A stretch of 61,794 nucleotides of DNA from NCBI GenBank assembly GCA_900754475.1, contig CAAECY010000045.1:1-61794 (forward strand). Reading direction: 5' to 3'. How positions within the stretch are numbered: position 1 is the stretch's first letter; each line of letters begins with the position of its first letter. Source of the DNA: an uncultured Sutterella sp. (GTDB lineage Bacteria > Pseudomonadota > Gammaproteobacteria > Burkholderiales > Burkholderiaceae_F). The translations under genes and the position numbers were made by a program. This document shows positions 34,980-45,138 of the stretch, piece by piece. Under the pieces are notes generated by a model that worked only from the letters and a program-made list of their open reading frames with translations, did not search any database and was not told where the DNA came from.

Positions 34980-37370
34980 ATGGACAAGATCGAAATGCCT
35001 GCGGTTTCGCGCCGCACGCTCATCAAAGCGGGGGCCGGTGCGGCCGCCGCCATGACGGTTCCCGCCGCCTTTGCGGCCGCGGAAAAGGCGGCGCCCGCCG
35101 CTGCCGCGGATACGAGCACGATCCGCAACTTCGACATGATCGAAGCCTTCTACAAGGACTACCCGAAGAAGGTCGCCGCGGTGCGCGCGAAGCTCGGCCG
35201 TCCGCTGACGCTCACGGAAAAGGTGCTCTTCGCTCACCTCTATCATCCGGAAAGCCTCACGGACTTCAAGCGCGGCGACGCCTACATCGAACTGCGTCCG
35301 GACCGTGCGGGCACGCACGACATCGGCGGCCCGATGGCGATCATCCAGTTCCTTTCCTCGGGCCGCGAACGCATCGCGCTTCCTGCCGCGCTCGTTTGCG
35401 ACCACCTCGTGCAGGCCAATGCCGGTGCGATTCCCGACCTGAAAGTGGCCGAAAAGGGCAACCTCGAAACGTACGAATTCCTGCGCGACGTCTCGAAGCG
35501 CTACGGCTTTGACTTCTGGCCCGCCGGCGCCGGCATCTGCCACCAGGTGTTCCTTGAAAACTACGACTTCCCGGGCGGCATGATGCTTGTGACCGACTCG
35601 CACACGCCGACCGCGGGCGGTCTCGGGATGCTTGCGATCGGCGTGGGCGGCGCCGACCTCGTCGACGCGCTCATGGGCATGGAGTGGGAACTCAAGATGC
35701 CGAAGCTGATCGGCGTGAAGCTTACGGGCGAATTGAAGGGCTGGACGAGCCCCAAGGACGTGATCCTCAAGCTCGCGGGCATCCTCACGACGAAGGGCGC
35801 CACGAACTGCATCATCGAATTCTTCGGCGAAGGCACGGAAAAGCTCTCCGCGACCGGCAAGGCGACGATCTGCAACATGGGTGCCGAAGTCGGTGCCACG
35901 ACGTCGATCTTCCCGTTCGACGCCTCGATGACGCGCTACCTCGAAGCGACGGGCCGCAGCGCCGTGGCGCGCCTCGCGGAAGGCGTCGCGGCGGACCTCC
36001 ACGCCGACGCGGAAGTCCTTGCGAATCCCGAAAAGTACTACGACCGCATCGTCGAAATCGATCTTTCGACCCTTGAGCCGCACATCAACGGTCCCTTCTC
36101 GCCCGACGCCGCGATGCCGATTTCGACTGTCGCGAAGAACGTCAAGGAAAAGGGTTGGCCCTCGAAGCTCGACGTCGCGCTGATCGGCTCCTGCACGAAC
36201 TCCTCCTACGAAGACATCACCCGCGCCGCTTCGATCGCGACCCAGGTGCTCGAAAAGGGCGCCCGCATCGAAACGCCGATTCTCGTCGTGCCCGGTTCGA
36301 TCCGCATTTACGAAACGCTGAAGCGCGACGGCGTGCTCGACGTCTTCCGCAAGTTGAACGCCACCGTCATGCCGACCGCGTGCGGCCCCTGCATCGGCCA
36401 GTGGAAGCGTACGATCGGCGAACCCTCGAAGCCCAATTCGATCATCGAATCCTTCAACCGCAACTTTGCGGGCCGCAACGACGGCAGCACGCAGACGCAC
36501 GCCTTCCTCGCGTCGCCTGAAATCGTGATGGCGATGGCCGTTCGCGGCGACCTCGCCTTCAACCCGATCGAAGGCGAAATCCGCTCCGAAAACGGCACGA
36601 CCTTCAAGCTTCAGGCTCCGAAGGGCGAAGAGCTGCCCTCGAAGGGCTTCGTTGCCCAGATGACGGGCTGCGCCTTCCCGACCTACGAAAAGATCGAAAT
36701 CAAGGTGAGCCCGAACGCCGAACGCATTCGCCTCCTTGAACCCTTCGCCGCTTGGGACGGGAAGGACTTCACGGCGCTTCCGCTCCTCATCAAGGCGAAG
36801 GGGAAGTGCACCACCGACCACATCTCCCCGGGCGGCAAGTGGCTCCCCTACCGCGGCAACATCGACCGCATTTCGGACAACCTTCTTGAACGTGCCGTGA
36901 GCGCCTTCAACGGCCGCGCGGGCAGCGTCTGGAACGCCGAAACGAAGTCCTACGACACGCCCGCGAAGGTTGCGCGCTGGTACAAGAACCATGGGGTCCA
37001 TTCCGTCATCGTCGGCGACGACAACTACGGCGAAGGTTCGAGCCGCGAACACGCCGCGATGGAACCCCGTTATCTCAACGTCTCCGTGGTGCTCGCGAAG
37101 AGTCTCGCCCGCATCCACGAGTCGAACCTCAAGAAGCAGGGCATCCTCGCGCTCACGTTCGTGAACCCCGCCGACTACGACAAGATCCGCGAAAAGGACC
37201 GCATCTCGGTTCTCGGCCTCAAGGATCTCGCCCCGGGTCGTCACGTCACGATCGAGCTCACCCATGAGGACGGCTCGAAGGAACGCTTCGAAGCGCAGCA
37301 TTCCTACAACGAAAAGCAGCTCTCCTGGTTCCGTGCGGGTTCCGCTCTGAACGCCGTCACGAAGGGCTAA
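34980..37370 (+). CDS. Aconitate hydratase (mitochondrial type) with Tat signal peptide
   Basis: This 796-residue protein starts at ATG 34980 behind AAGGAG. Residues ~40 onward align with mitochondrial-type aconitase: NRPLTL-like opening, DSHTPTAGGLG, the iron-sulfur Cys of GSCTNSSYED and the CGPCIGQW pair, TTDHISPGGKW and GEGSSREHAA. All key residues are present, so it should be active on citrate, cis-aconitate and isocitrate. The surprise is the N-terminus: VSRRTLIKAGAGAAAAMTVPAAFA is a textbook twin-arginine signal (Arg11-Arg12) with an AFA cleavage site. It therefore appears to be exported folded with its 4Fe-4S cluster. The gene is flanked by a divergent TtrS-like sensor gene and followed by a terminator. 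No citrate synthase or isocitrate dehydrogenase gene is nearby. Confidence 0.93.
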   Translation: MDKIEMPAVSRRTLIKAGAGAAAAMTVPAAFAAAEKAAPAAAADTSTIRNFDMIEAFYKDYPKKVAAVRAKLGRPLTLTEKVLFAHLYHPESLTDFKRGDAYIELRPDRAGTHDIGGPMAIIQFLSSGRERIALPAALVCDHLVQANAGAIPDLKVAEKGNLETYEFLRDVSKRYGFDFWPAGAGICHQVFLENYDFPGGMMLVTDSHTPTAGGLGMLAIGVGGADLVDALMGMEWELKMPKLIGVKLTGELKGWTSPKDVILKLAGILTTKGATNCIIEFFGEGTEKLSATGKATICNMGAEVGATTSIFPFDASMTRYLEATGRSAVARLAEGVAADLHADAEVLANPEKYYDRIVEIDLSTLEPHINGPFSPDAAMPISTVAKNVKEKGWPSKLDVALIGSCTNSSYEDITRAASIATQVLEKGARIETPILVVPGSIRIYETLKRDGVLDVFRKLNATVMPTACGPCIGQWKRTIGEPSKPNSIIESFNRNFAGRNDGSTQTHAFLASPEIVMAMAVRGDLAFNPIEGEIRSENGTTFKLQAPKGEELPSKGFVAQMTGCAFPTYEKIEIKVSPNAERIRLLEPFAAWDGKDFTALPLLIKAKGKCTTDHISPGGKWLPYRGNIDRISDNLLERAVSAFNGRAGSVWNAETKSYDTPAKVARWYKNHGVHSVIVGDDNYGEGSSREHAAMEPRYLNVSVVLAKSLARIHESNLKKQGILALTFVNPADYDKIREKDRISVLGLKDLAPGRHVTIELTHEDGSKERFEAQHSYNEKQLSWFRAGSALNAVTKG

Positions 37371-37474
37371 ACCGACTTCCGAGTGAACGACGGAAGACTT
37401 CGTCCGCAGCCGCAAGGCTTGATGCGGTTGCGGCGAAGCCTACAAACGTTCCCCCGAAGTTCTCCTCGAAAAAT

Positions 37475-37510
37475 CCCGACCGTCGTCCTCGAAAGACGGT
37501 CGGGGTCTTT
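37475..37510 (+). terminator. Terminator after the exported aconitase
   Basis: CCCGACCGTC (37475-37484) pairs perfectly with GACGGTCGGG (37495-37504), followed by GTCTTTTC. It also lies between convergent genes. Confidence 0.88.
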
Positions 37511-37560
37511 TCGTTTCAGGGAAAGCCGCGACGAGTGCGACGGCCGCCGATCGTCAAACC

Positions 37561-40500
37561 TCAGCGGGCTTTGTCCTCCCGAACCGTCACCGTCCCGCTC
37601 GTTCCCCGCGCGCGCACCGCACGCGTGAGGAGCGACTCGGCCGCGGCGGGCGCCGTGCGGAAGGTGCCGGGCGTCGTCGCGCGGACGCGGTACGCGTAGA
37701 TCGACTCTTCGCTCGTGACGCGCTCAAGAAGGAAGCGGATGCGGTCTTCGGCGCGTTCGGTAGAGATCGCTTCTTCGCCCGTCACGACTTCAACGGGCGT
37801 GCCCGGGGCGTCCGCGAGCGTAAAGCCGCCCGGAAGGAGGTCCGTCACCGCAATTTGACGCAGCGCGTCCCGCACGTCGAATCGCGCGCCGCCGTAGCCG
37901 CGCAGTCGTACTTCGACCGTGACGAGTTCGCCGAGCGCGAACTCTTTCGCCTCTTCGCCTGCGGCGTTCAGGTACCGCCGCTCGATTTCAAACCCTTCGC
38001 GCACGGGCGCAGGCGCCGCATCGCGCGCAAAGCCCGAGCGGATCGCACTCCAGTAGAGGCCGTCGAGCGATCCCGCTTCGGTTGCGTCGATCCGGAAGTT
38101 GAGGCACCCCGGCGCCGTCACCGTGACGCCGTACGGCGTGCGGTGCGTTTCGGCGCGGGGCTCGAACCCTTCGGCCCACTTCGTGCAGACGGGCGCGGGG
38201 TCGGCGCTTCGGTCGTTGCTTGCTTCTCCCAACGTGCCGCTTCGCATGAGCGCGCGCACCGTGAGGGCCGCATCGAGCGGACGCAGATCGTCGCGCGAAA
38301 GCGCGTCGAGCGCGGTTTCGGTCAAACGCGCCGTAAGCGTCTTGAGTTTCGCCGCGTTCGCTTGGCCCGAAAGGGCGGAGTCGGGCCGTGCGGCCGCTTC
38401 CGCCAACACCGTGGTCATGCGCGCGAGGTCCGTCGTGCGGGCGTTCGGATCAATTTCGGCGGGAAGCAACGTCCGGGCCGCGTCCTTCATTCGCATGAGG
38501 TCCGCCGCCCCCGCGAGGTACACCCAGAGGGCGTCTCCGGGCGCCCCCTCGAAGCGCTCCGTTACCGTGCGGCGAAGGCTTTCGAGCCGGTCCGCAACGA
38601 GCGTTCCTTCGCGGGTGAGAACCCAGAGGCCGTAGGCGCGGTCGCGTGCTTCCTCCAGCGTTTCGGGAAGGTCGTTGAGCGTCGTTTCAAGCGAACGACG
38701 CAGAGCGGGAATCTCTTCGTCGACGGAGGGGTCGACGCGTCGGGCGTCCAGCATCGTCATCAACGCTTCGGCGCTCGTCGCCGCGTCGGGCTCGCCTCCC
38801 GGATAGGGGCTCAAACCCCGGGCGCCGAGGTGCTCGCGAATCGAAGAGCGCAGTGCGGCAAGGCGCGTCGCCCGCTCTTCGGCGAAGGTCGGGAGCTTCT
38901 CGTTCGTCGTCGCGTCCGTATTGCCGTTCGCAGCGGGACGCGGCGTCGGGCGGTCGCCCTCATCCGCGCTCGCCGTGGCGGGGCCGTCCGCCGCACGCCA
39001 GAGCGTTTCGTCGAGAAGCAGCAAAGGAGCCGCCGCAGCCAACCGCTCGTCGAGCGTCCCCCAGTAGGCGGGAGCGGATGCGGAGAGGCACCCCGACAAA
39101 AGCGGCACCGGAAGGCGCGAAACCGAAAGCCGCGTGTCGGCTTCGATCGGGTAGAGCGCGCCCGGCCAGGCGATTTCCGCCCCCTTCGCGTCGAGGCGCG
39201 CCGAGGCGACGTCCGTCGGAGCGGAGGGCTTCGCATCCGTGCTCGTAGCACCGAGCCTGCCGCCCGAGCGGGTCGTCTCGAAGAGCGTTGCGGGCCGCAC
39301 CGAAATCGTTTCGTCGGCGGAGGCCCGGAGGTCGGCCGCCCTCGCGTTCGCGCGCAGTGTAAAGAGCCCCGGTTCCGAGGGCGCCGTGAAGGTGCCCGCA
39401 AAGGTTTCCGTCGCCCCCGTGCGAAGCGTCACGGTCCCGGAAGCGGGTTGCGGCGCGAAGTCGGGCGCGTCGATCGTGACGGAGGCCTCAACCGTTTCTT
39501 GTGCCGGTTCTTCCGTCGTCGGGGTCTTTCCACCCTTCGGATCCGCATTGCGCGTCACAAGCACCGCCCCTCGGAAGGTGTCGCCGGGAGAGAGTGCGGC
39601 GGGGAGAACCGGTTCGAGCGCCAACGGGGGCGCCACGGTCGCGGCGGCGGAGGCCGCAACGAGCGCGCGACCCGCATCGTCCGAGGCCTTCTCGGACTTC
39701 ACGGCGGATTTCGCATCGGATTTCGCTTCGGGTTTCGCTTCAAGAGGCTCGGCGGTCCCCACCGCAAAGACCCGCACCCGTCCGTTGAAGCGTTCGGGAA
39801 GCGTCATCTTGAAGGTCTTCCCTTCGGGGCCCGTCTCGACGAGCCCGCCCCACCAGACGGCGGTTTCAACGCCCGTGCGTCGGAAGGGATTCGTCATGGC
39901 GCCCAGGGCCGCGCGCGCTTCGAAGTCCCCGCCGAAGGCGGAAAGCGTCGAGGGGAGCGCAGGCGCGTCGGGCATCAGGTGTTCGATCAACTGCCGCGTT
40001 TCGACGCCGAGCGCGCGGTCGTCGAGAACGGCGCGCGCCGGGTCGGGCGCGGCGTAGTTCGTGAGCGCGAGAACGCCTTCGTCGACCGCCCAGAGGAAGA
40101 CCTTGGCGGGTCGGTCGGAAGCGACCGTCACGGGAATCGACCGGGGCGAGTCCGTGCGCTCGGGCGTCGTGATCGTCACCTTGGCGGTACGCAAATCGCG
40201 GTCGATCGAAACGGGAAGCACCGTTTCGGTGTAGCCCTTGAGGAGACGTGCGTCGGAGGGCGACGCCTTCGACGAGACATTCGCCGCCGTCTTCATCACG
40301 GCCGCGTGGAGGTAGTGGCGCCCCGGGGCAACCCCTTCGGGCACGGTCCACTCGATCGTGTTGTCGCCCGCTTCGACGTCCGCCCAGAGGGCGTCTTCGA
40401 CCTTGGCACCCTCAAGCGTCAGGAGGGCCTTGCCGCGGTAGGGCGAAAGCACGGAAAGCTTCACGCGTTCGCCCGCACGCACCGACGTCTTTTCGAGCAC

Positions 40501-43500
40501 CGCCTTCACTTCGGCCGTCTGCAATTCTTCGGTCGCGGCTTCGAGCGAGTCGGCCGCGACGTGGTAGGGGATGCGCCCGAGCTCCGTCCCGTCGGCGGTG
40601 GCGAGTTCCACGAGGAAGTCGCCCGCTTCGGCGGTCGGAAGCTTGACGACGACGCGCCCCTCCGGGCCGGTCGCGGCCTGCGTTTCGCCCGCGGGCACGG
40701 TCGCGTAGGCGTCGCGGATCGTGACGCGGCCCGACGCGTCTTCGGCGAGTTCCGTCACGCTGCGGCGCTTCGAGAAGCGCGCCGTAAGCGTCATTCCCGC
40801 CGCGGGTTTGAGGTTCGGGTCGACGAGCGCGATTTCCATCGCGACGGGCGCGTTTTGCGCGAGCCAGTCGGTCGTGCGGCTCGTTTCCACCAGACGCCAG
40901 CCCGCCATGAGGCGCGCGGGCGAGACGAGGAAGGCCGACTCTTCCGTCACGGCGCGTCCGCCCTCAAGTTCAAACCCTTCCCAATGCACGTTCGCGCGGT
41001 AGGTGGCGGGAGTGAGTTCCCCGAGAGGGAGCGTCGCGCGCGCCGCGCCCGTGCGGTCCGTGTCGACGGGCGCAATCGGGAATTCGCGGTACGCGACGAC
41101 GGGAGCAGGGATAGGATCGAGAAAGTCGAAGTCTTCCCACCCCGGGAACGTGATCACGCCCGCGTTCGTCGCAAAGAGCGTCCCCGAGACCGTACGGCCT
41201 TCGGCTGCGGACCCCGTACGCTGCAGGAGCGTGAGGAGCGCTTCGCGGTTTTCCAGAGGCACCCACCCTGCGGGGAGCGTGCCCGTGTCGACCGTCAGGC
41301 GCAGCGTCTCGGGCGCGAAGTCTTCGACCGCGACGCGCGCGGTCGAGAGAATGCGCCCGTCCCCGACCGTCACGTCGCACCGCACGGACCCCGAAACGAA
41401 ATCTTTCGGAATCGTCCAGTCGAAGTTGACGAGCCCGTCTTCGCCCGCCCGCAGGGCGCGTTCGGCGAGAAGCCGTCCGCGACCGTCGGTGACGCGCAGT
41501 TTGAGCGGGAGCCCCTCGGGGAGCGCTTTCCCGTCGGTCGACGCAACGACCGCCGCAAAGCGCACGGTTTCGCCCGCGCGGTAGAGACCGCGGTCCGCAA
41601 ACGCCAAGGCCGCGAGGTTTTCGCTGCTCGCACGCCCCGCCGTTTCGAAGCGCGAGAGGTTCGAGAGGTTTTCAAAGTCGGAGAGCGAAATCCACGCGAG
41701 GTCCGTCGTCTTTCCGTCGGCCTCGCGCTTGAGAAGAATCGCGCTCGGGCGCTTTTCGCGCTCAAGCCCCGCCGTCGAATCGAAGCGCGCGCGCCCCGTA
41801 GCATCGGTGGTCGAGCGTTGCAGAACCGTTCCGTTTGCGGCCAAAAGGAGCGCCGTACGTTCGGAGGCGGGAGCGCCCGTGTCGAGTTCGAGCGCGAAGA
41901 GGTCGATCGAGCGGTCGGCGTTTTCTTTGACGACGAGTCCCGTATTCGTAATGAGGACGGAGCGCTCCGTCGTCGTGCGGGCGCGGCGCTTGCCGTCCTT
42001 CTCCGTCACAAAGCCCGTGAGCGTCACGCGGTAAAGCCCCGGCCCTTCTTCGGCGAGGAAGGGCGCGAAGTCGATCGCACCGAACCGGGTTTCCCGGGCG
42101 GCGTCCGCAGAGCCCTTCGCGCCGAGCGCGATCGTTCCCGTGCGCGCGTCGACCGCGGTGTCGGAAGTTGCGGGATTCGTAAGCGCCCGCGGCATGTCGG
42201 CCGCCGACGCGAGGAAGGCGTCCCGCACGCGCACGATCCGATAGTCGACTTCGTCGACCGCCGAGGCGGCGAAGGTGAGCGTTTTGGTGCCCGAGAGGGC
42301 GAGCACGTGACCGGGCTGCAAAAAGTCGAGACGACTCCCGGGATCGGGCAGCGCCACGGCCGCGGTCCACGCGGTGCGAAGCCCCGCCGTGCCCGGCGCG
42401 GCAAAGCCTTCGGGGAGTCGCAGCACGGCGTAGCGGCCCGCGGGCGCCGTAAAGCGAATGCGGTGCTCGACGGCGGGCGCGTCGGCCGCGTCCGCGGAGA
42501 CGACCTTCAACGGCGTCGAGCGCTTCAGGACGTTGTCGTCCAAAGCGGGCGCCGCCGACCAGTTCGTGGTCGACGCGGCGTCGTCGTTCAATTTTTCGGG
42601 AAGGAGTTTCACTTCCAGCGCGCGCACGAGCGCTTCCGTCGTGACGTTCATCGAGGTCGTGACGAGCACTTCATAGAGGTCGTTGAGGTTCTCGTCGCGC
42701 GAGCTTGAAATCGAAACGCCCGTCACCTGAAAGAGGGTCGATTCGCCCGGAAGGCCGAGCGCCAACTGTGCGTTTCCGGAGGCATCCGTTCCCGCAGTCG
42801 TCAGCCACCCGCCCGAGCCGTCGGAGCGCACCGAGGCGGCCGCCCCGGGGATCGTCGCCCGAAGTTCCGCGGGATCGCGTCCGAGTTTCAGGATCGGAAT
42901 CCGAACGTAAAAGGCGTCCGGCGCGTCCTTTTCCCAGATGAAAAGCGGGCGTCCCAATTCGGGCAAATCCGCTTTCGCGGCCTTCGGATTTCCCGCCACC
43001 CGTTCAATCGCAAAGCGCCGCTCGAAGTCCGCGCGGTCGATGGCGGTCGTGAGCGTCCCCGCAAAGGTCGCAAAGCGCTTTCCCTTCGGATCGGGGTCGA
43101 TCAGGAGGGCGCTTTCGTCCGACACGAGCGCCAGAGGCGGAAGCGTCGCCGTTGCCTCGCGGGCGGTGAGACGCACGCCCGAGGGGAGCACCAACCCCGA
43201 GAGGTCGACGCGCACGGTTTCGTTCGGTCGCCAGGGCTTTTCGGGCGTGAAAACGAGCGACGAGCCTTGTGCGCGCCAGACGCCCGGAAGCGCGGGCGTC
43301 ATGCGAATGCCCTCGACGCGCGAGCCCGCACGTCCGATCGAGCGGCGGCACTTCGCGTACCAGTCGTCGCCCCAGAGCGCGCGGCAGGCCTTTTCGTCGG
43401 GAAGGAGCGTCACCGTGAGGGGCGTGAAGGCCCCCGTTGAGGCGTGCGCTTCCGGGACGAGCACGGCGCTCGCGGCGGTCGTCCTCGCGTCCGTACGCGC

Positions 43501-43755
43501 CGCGGCTTGAGCGCCTTGCGAGGCTTGCGCTTCCGCGCGCGTACCCGCTTCCGTCACGCCGAGCGCGCGCTCGAAGGGGTAGGGCTCGTTCCCGTCGGTC
43601 TGCGGGGCTTGAGCGGCCGGTGCGGCGGCGACGCCCTGGAGAAGCGTAAGCGCGCCCGCGGATCCGAGCGCGAGGTAAAGAGCGGCATCGAGGGCCGTAC
43701 GCAATGCGGACGGACGTCCTTCGACTTCGGGTCGGTGCGCGGGATGTTTCGACAT
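37561..43755 (-). CDS. Alpha-2-macroglobulin-like protein without thioester motif
   Basis: This 2064-residue envelope protein starts at ATG 43755 behind AAGGAGG. A single hydrophobic segment (ALYLALGSAGALTLLQGVAAA) near residues 29-50 anchors or exports it. No lipobox Cys is present. Successive macroglobulin-type beta domains follow, with blocks such as DRGLYRAGETVRFAAVV and KVFLWAVDEGVLALTNYA that are typical of bacterial alpha-2-macroglobulins. In YfhM-type members a CxEQ thioester traps proteases. The matching place here reads LLSGCLSASAPAYWG, so the thioester is absent, as in YfaS-type members. It is probably a structural or protease-snaring envelope protein. It is not adjacent to pbpC (27352-29829). 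Confidence 0.9.
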   Translation of the reverse strand: MSKHPAHRPEVEGRPSALRTALDAALYLALGSAGALTLLQGVAAAPAAQAPQTDGNEPYPFERALGVTEAGTRAEAQASQGAQAAARTDARTTAASAVLVPEAHASTGAFTPLTVTLLPDEKACRALWGDDWYAKCRRSIGRAGSRVEGIRMTPALPGVWRAQGSSLVFTPEKPWRPNETVRVDLSGLVLPSGVRLTAREATATLPPLALVSDESALLIDPDPKGKRFATFAGTLTTAIDRADFERRFAIERVAGNPKAAKADLPELGRPLFIWEKDAPDAFYVRIPILKLGRDPAELRATIPGAAASVRSDGSGGWLTTAGTDASGNAQLALGLPGESTLFQVTGVSISSSRDENLNDLYEVLVTTSMNVTTEALVRALEVKLLPEKLNDDAASTTNWSAAPALDDNVLKRSTPLKVVSADAADAPAVEHRIRFTAPAGRYAVLRLPEGFAAPGTAGLRTAWTAAVALPDPGSRLDFLQPGHVLALSGTKTLTFAASAVDEVDYRIVRVRDAFLASAADMPRALTNPATSDTAVDARTGTIALGAKGSADAARETRFGAIDFAPFLAEEGPGLYRVTLTGFVTEKDGKRRARTTTERSVLITNTGLVVKENADRSIDLFALELDTGAPASERTALLLAANGTVLQRSTTDATGRARFDSTAGLEREKRPSAILLKREADGKTTDLAWISLSDFENLSNLSRFETAGRASSENLAALAFADRGLYRAGETVRFAAVVASTDGKALPEGLPLKLRVTDGRGRLLAERALRAGEDGLVNFDWTIPKDFVSGSVRCDVTVGDGRILSTARVAVEDFAPETLRLTVDTGTLPAGWVPLENREALLTLLQRTGSAAEGRTVSGTLFATNAGVITFPGWEDFDFLDPIPAPVVAYREFPIAPVDTDRTGAARATLPLGELTPATYRANVHWEGFELEGGRAVTEESAFLVSPARLMAGWRLVETSRTTDWLAQNAPVAMEIALVDPNLKPAAGMTLTARFSKRRSVTELAEDASGRVTIRDAYATVPAGETQAATGPEGRVVVKLPTAEAGDFLVELATADGTELGRIPYHVAADSLEAATEELQTAEVKAVLEKTSVRAGERVKLSVLSPYRGKALLTLEGAKVEDALWADVEAGDNTIEWTVPEGVAPGRHYLHAAVMKTAANVSSKASPSDARLLKGYTETVLPVSIDRDLRTAKVTITTPERTDSPRSIPVTVASDRPAKVFLWAVDEGVLALTNYAAPDPARAVLDDRALGVETRQLIEHLMPDAPALPSTLSAFGGDFEARAALGAMTNPFRRTGVETAVWWGGLVETGPEGKTFKMTLPERFNGRVRVFAVGTAEPLEAKPEAKSDAKSAVKSEKASDDAGRALVAASAAATVAPPLALEPVLPAALSPGDTFRGAVLVTRNADPKGGKTPTTEEPAQETVEASVTIDAPDFAPQPASGTVTLRTGATETFAGTFTAPSEPGLFTLRANARAADLRASADETISVRPATLFETTRSGGRLGATSTDAKPSAPTDVASARLDAKGAEIAWPGALYPIEADTRLSVSRLPVPLLSGCLSASAPAYWGTLDERLAAAAPLLLLDETLWRAADGPATASADEGDRPTPRPAANGNTDATTNEKLPTFAEERATRLAALRSSIREHLGARGLSPYPGGEPDAATSAEALMTMLDARRVDPSVDEEIPALRRSLETTLNDLPETLEEARDRAYGLWVLTREGTLVADRLESLRRTVTERFEGAPGDALWVYLAGAADLMRMKDAARTLLPAEIDPNARTTDLARMTTVLAEAAARPDSALSGQANAAKLKTLTARLTETALDALSRDDLRPLDAALTVRALMRSGTLGEASNDRSADPAPVCTKWAEGFEPRAETHRTPYGVTVTAPGCLNFRIDATEAGSLDGLYWSAIRSGFARDAAPAPVREGFEIERRYLNAAGEEAKEFALGELVTVEVRLRGYGGARFDVRDALRQIAVTDLLPGGFTLADAPGTPVEVVTGEEAISTERAEDRIRFLLERVTSEESIYAYRVRATTPGTFRTAPAAAESLLTRAVRARGTSGTVTVREDKAR

Positions 43756-43998
43756 GATTCCTCCTTGGGTGCGGCCTCACGAGCATTCCCGGGCGTGCGG
43801 GCATGCAAACGTATGAACGAATGAACGAACAAAAGCCGAACGCACAAGCGCGAAAGACGGTCGAATGACGGCGTGTTCGAGGGCCGCGGTTTCTTTGAGG
43901 ATAGCCGTTCGAGGGAAGAGGCCGAAGCGCGAATTTGTATGCACTCGTACCCGGGGGCTTCCGCTCTTTTCCCCCGTTACCCCCGTTTCCCTACGGCC

Positions 43999-44961
43999 TC
44001 AGGCGAAATTCGCGATCGCCCAGAGAAGCGGCAGCGCCGCGATGAGTCCGATCGTCGTGACGCCCACGGCTTCCGACACGAACGCGTCGTCCGCGCCCGC
44101 GCTTCGGCACAAGACCGCAATGACGGACGAAACGGGCATGGCGGCGGACGTGACGAAGACGCGCCGCATCATGTCGTCCATATCGAGAGGCATCGTGACG
44201 AGATACATCACAAGCGGCCGCACGATGAAGCACGACGCGAGCACGAGCTTGAGTTCGAGCGGCAAATGCTTGAAGGGTTCGAGCCCCACCCGGTAGACGA
44301 CCATCCCGATGAACAGCAACGCCAGGGGCGAGGTGATCGCTCCGATCGTGCGGGTCGTGCCCGCAACGACGTCGGGAACGGGAATCGGAACCGCCACCGC
44401 GAAAAGCCCCGCGAGAAACGCAAGAAACGGAGGCGACAGGAGCATCCGCAGGCTTTCGGACGAAACGAGGGCGGGCTTCGGACCCCCGCGGGCCGCCACA
44501 CCGTCAAGCTTCACCGCATAGAGCCCCGCCGTCCAGATGAAGACGAGGTTCGCAAAGAAGTAGACGAGGAGGTAGGGAATGCCTTCGGGCCCGTAGAGGG
44601 CGGTCGTGAGCGGCACGCCGACAAAGAGCACGGTCGAGCCCGTAAAGGACGCGACGAACGCCCCGCGCACCTCGCGCCGAACGAGCCCGAAGCGAATGAG
44701 AAGAAGCGAAATCGCCGTGTTGATCCCGACCGTGACAAAGGGTACGAAAGCGGTCTCCAAAAGTTCGATCAGAGCCTCGTGCGAGAACTTCGAGACGACC
44801 GAGTGAAAGAGATAAAAGGGCAGCGTAAAGGTGACGATTTTTGCGGCCGCGGCGCGCTCTTTTTCCCCGAACGTTCCGCGCCGGGCGGCCCACCACCCGC
44901 AGGCGGACACCAGAATGAGAATCAAGACGTTCGCAAGCGAACTTTGCAGAGCTTCAAGCAC
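43999..44961 (-). CDS. AEC (auxin efflux carrier) family transporter
   Basis: This 320-residue membrane protein has about ten hydrophobic segments arranged as two inverted halves, typical of the AEC family (malonate, malate or auxin-type carriers). The start is GTG 44961, set by a GGGAGG site 6 bases upstream; the open frame continues but lacks homology. The N-terminus LANVLILILVSACGWWAARRG and the loop TGSTVLFVGVPLTTALYG fit the family. Substrate probably an organic anion (inference). Confidence 0.85.
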   Translation of the reverse strand: MLEALQSSLANVLILILVSACGWWAARRGTFGEKERAAAAKIVTFTLPFYLFHSVVSKFSHEALIELLETAFVPFVTVGINTAISLLLIRFGLVRREVRGAFVASFTGSTVLFVGVPLTTALYGPEGIPYLLVYFFANLVFIWTAGLYAVKLDGVAARGGPKPALVSSESLRMLLSPPFLAFLAGLFAVAVPIPVPDVVAGTTRTIGAITSPLALLFIGMVVYRVGLEPFKHLPLELKLVLASCFIVRPLVMYLVTMPLDMDDMMRRVFVTSAAMPVSSVIAVLCRSAGADDAFVSEAVGVTTIGLIAALPLLWAIANFA

Positions 44962-45138
44962 GGCGCCTCCCGACGGGCGCCGAGAACCGCAACGTGCTCC
45001 GAGAGGGGCGGCGCCGCCCGCTTTGCCTCGGGGGAGTGGCGCCCTGCCGGGGCTCGGAAGGCGCCTTTCGGAAAAGCGTAGCGCGTCCCTCTTTCCTTGG
45101 GAATTCGGGAAATCCGGGGAAATCGGTCCGGAAAAGAG

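Noticed and set aside
37855..42708. A 1617-codon plus-strand open frame
   Set aside because: It is antisense to the macroglobulin gene, which has clear domains and a strong ribosome site. The Arg-rich translation is typical of shadow frames.
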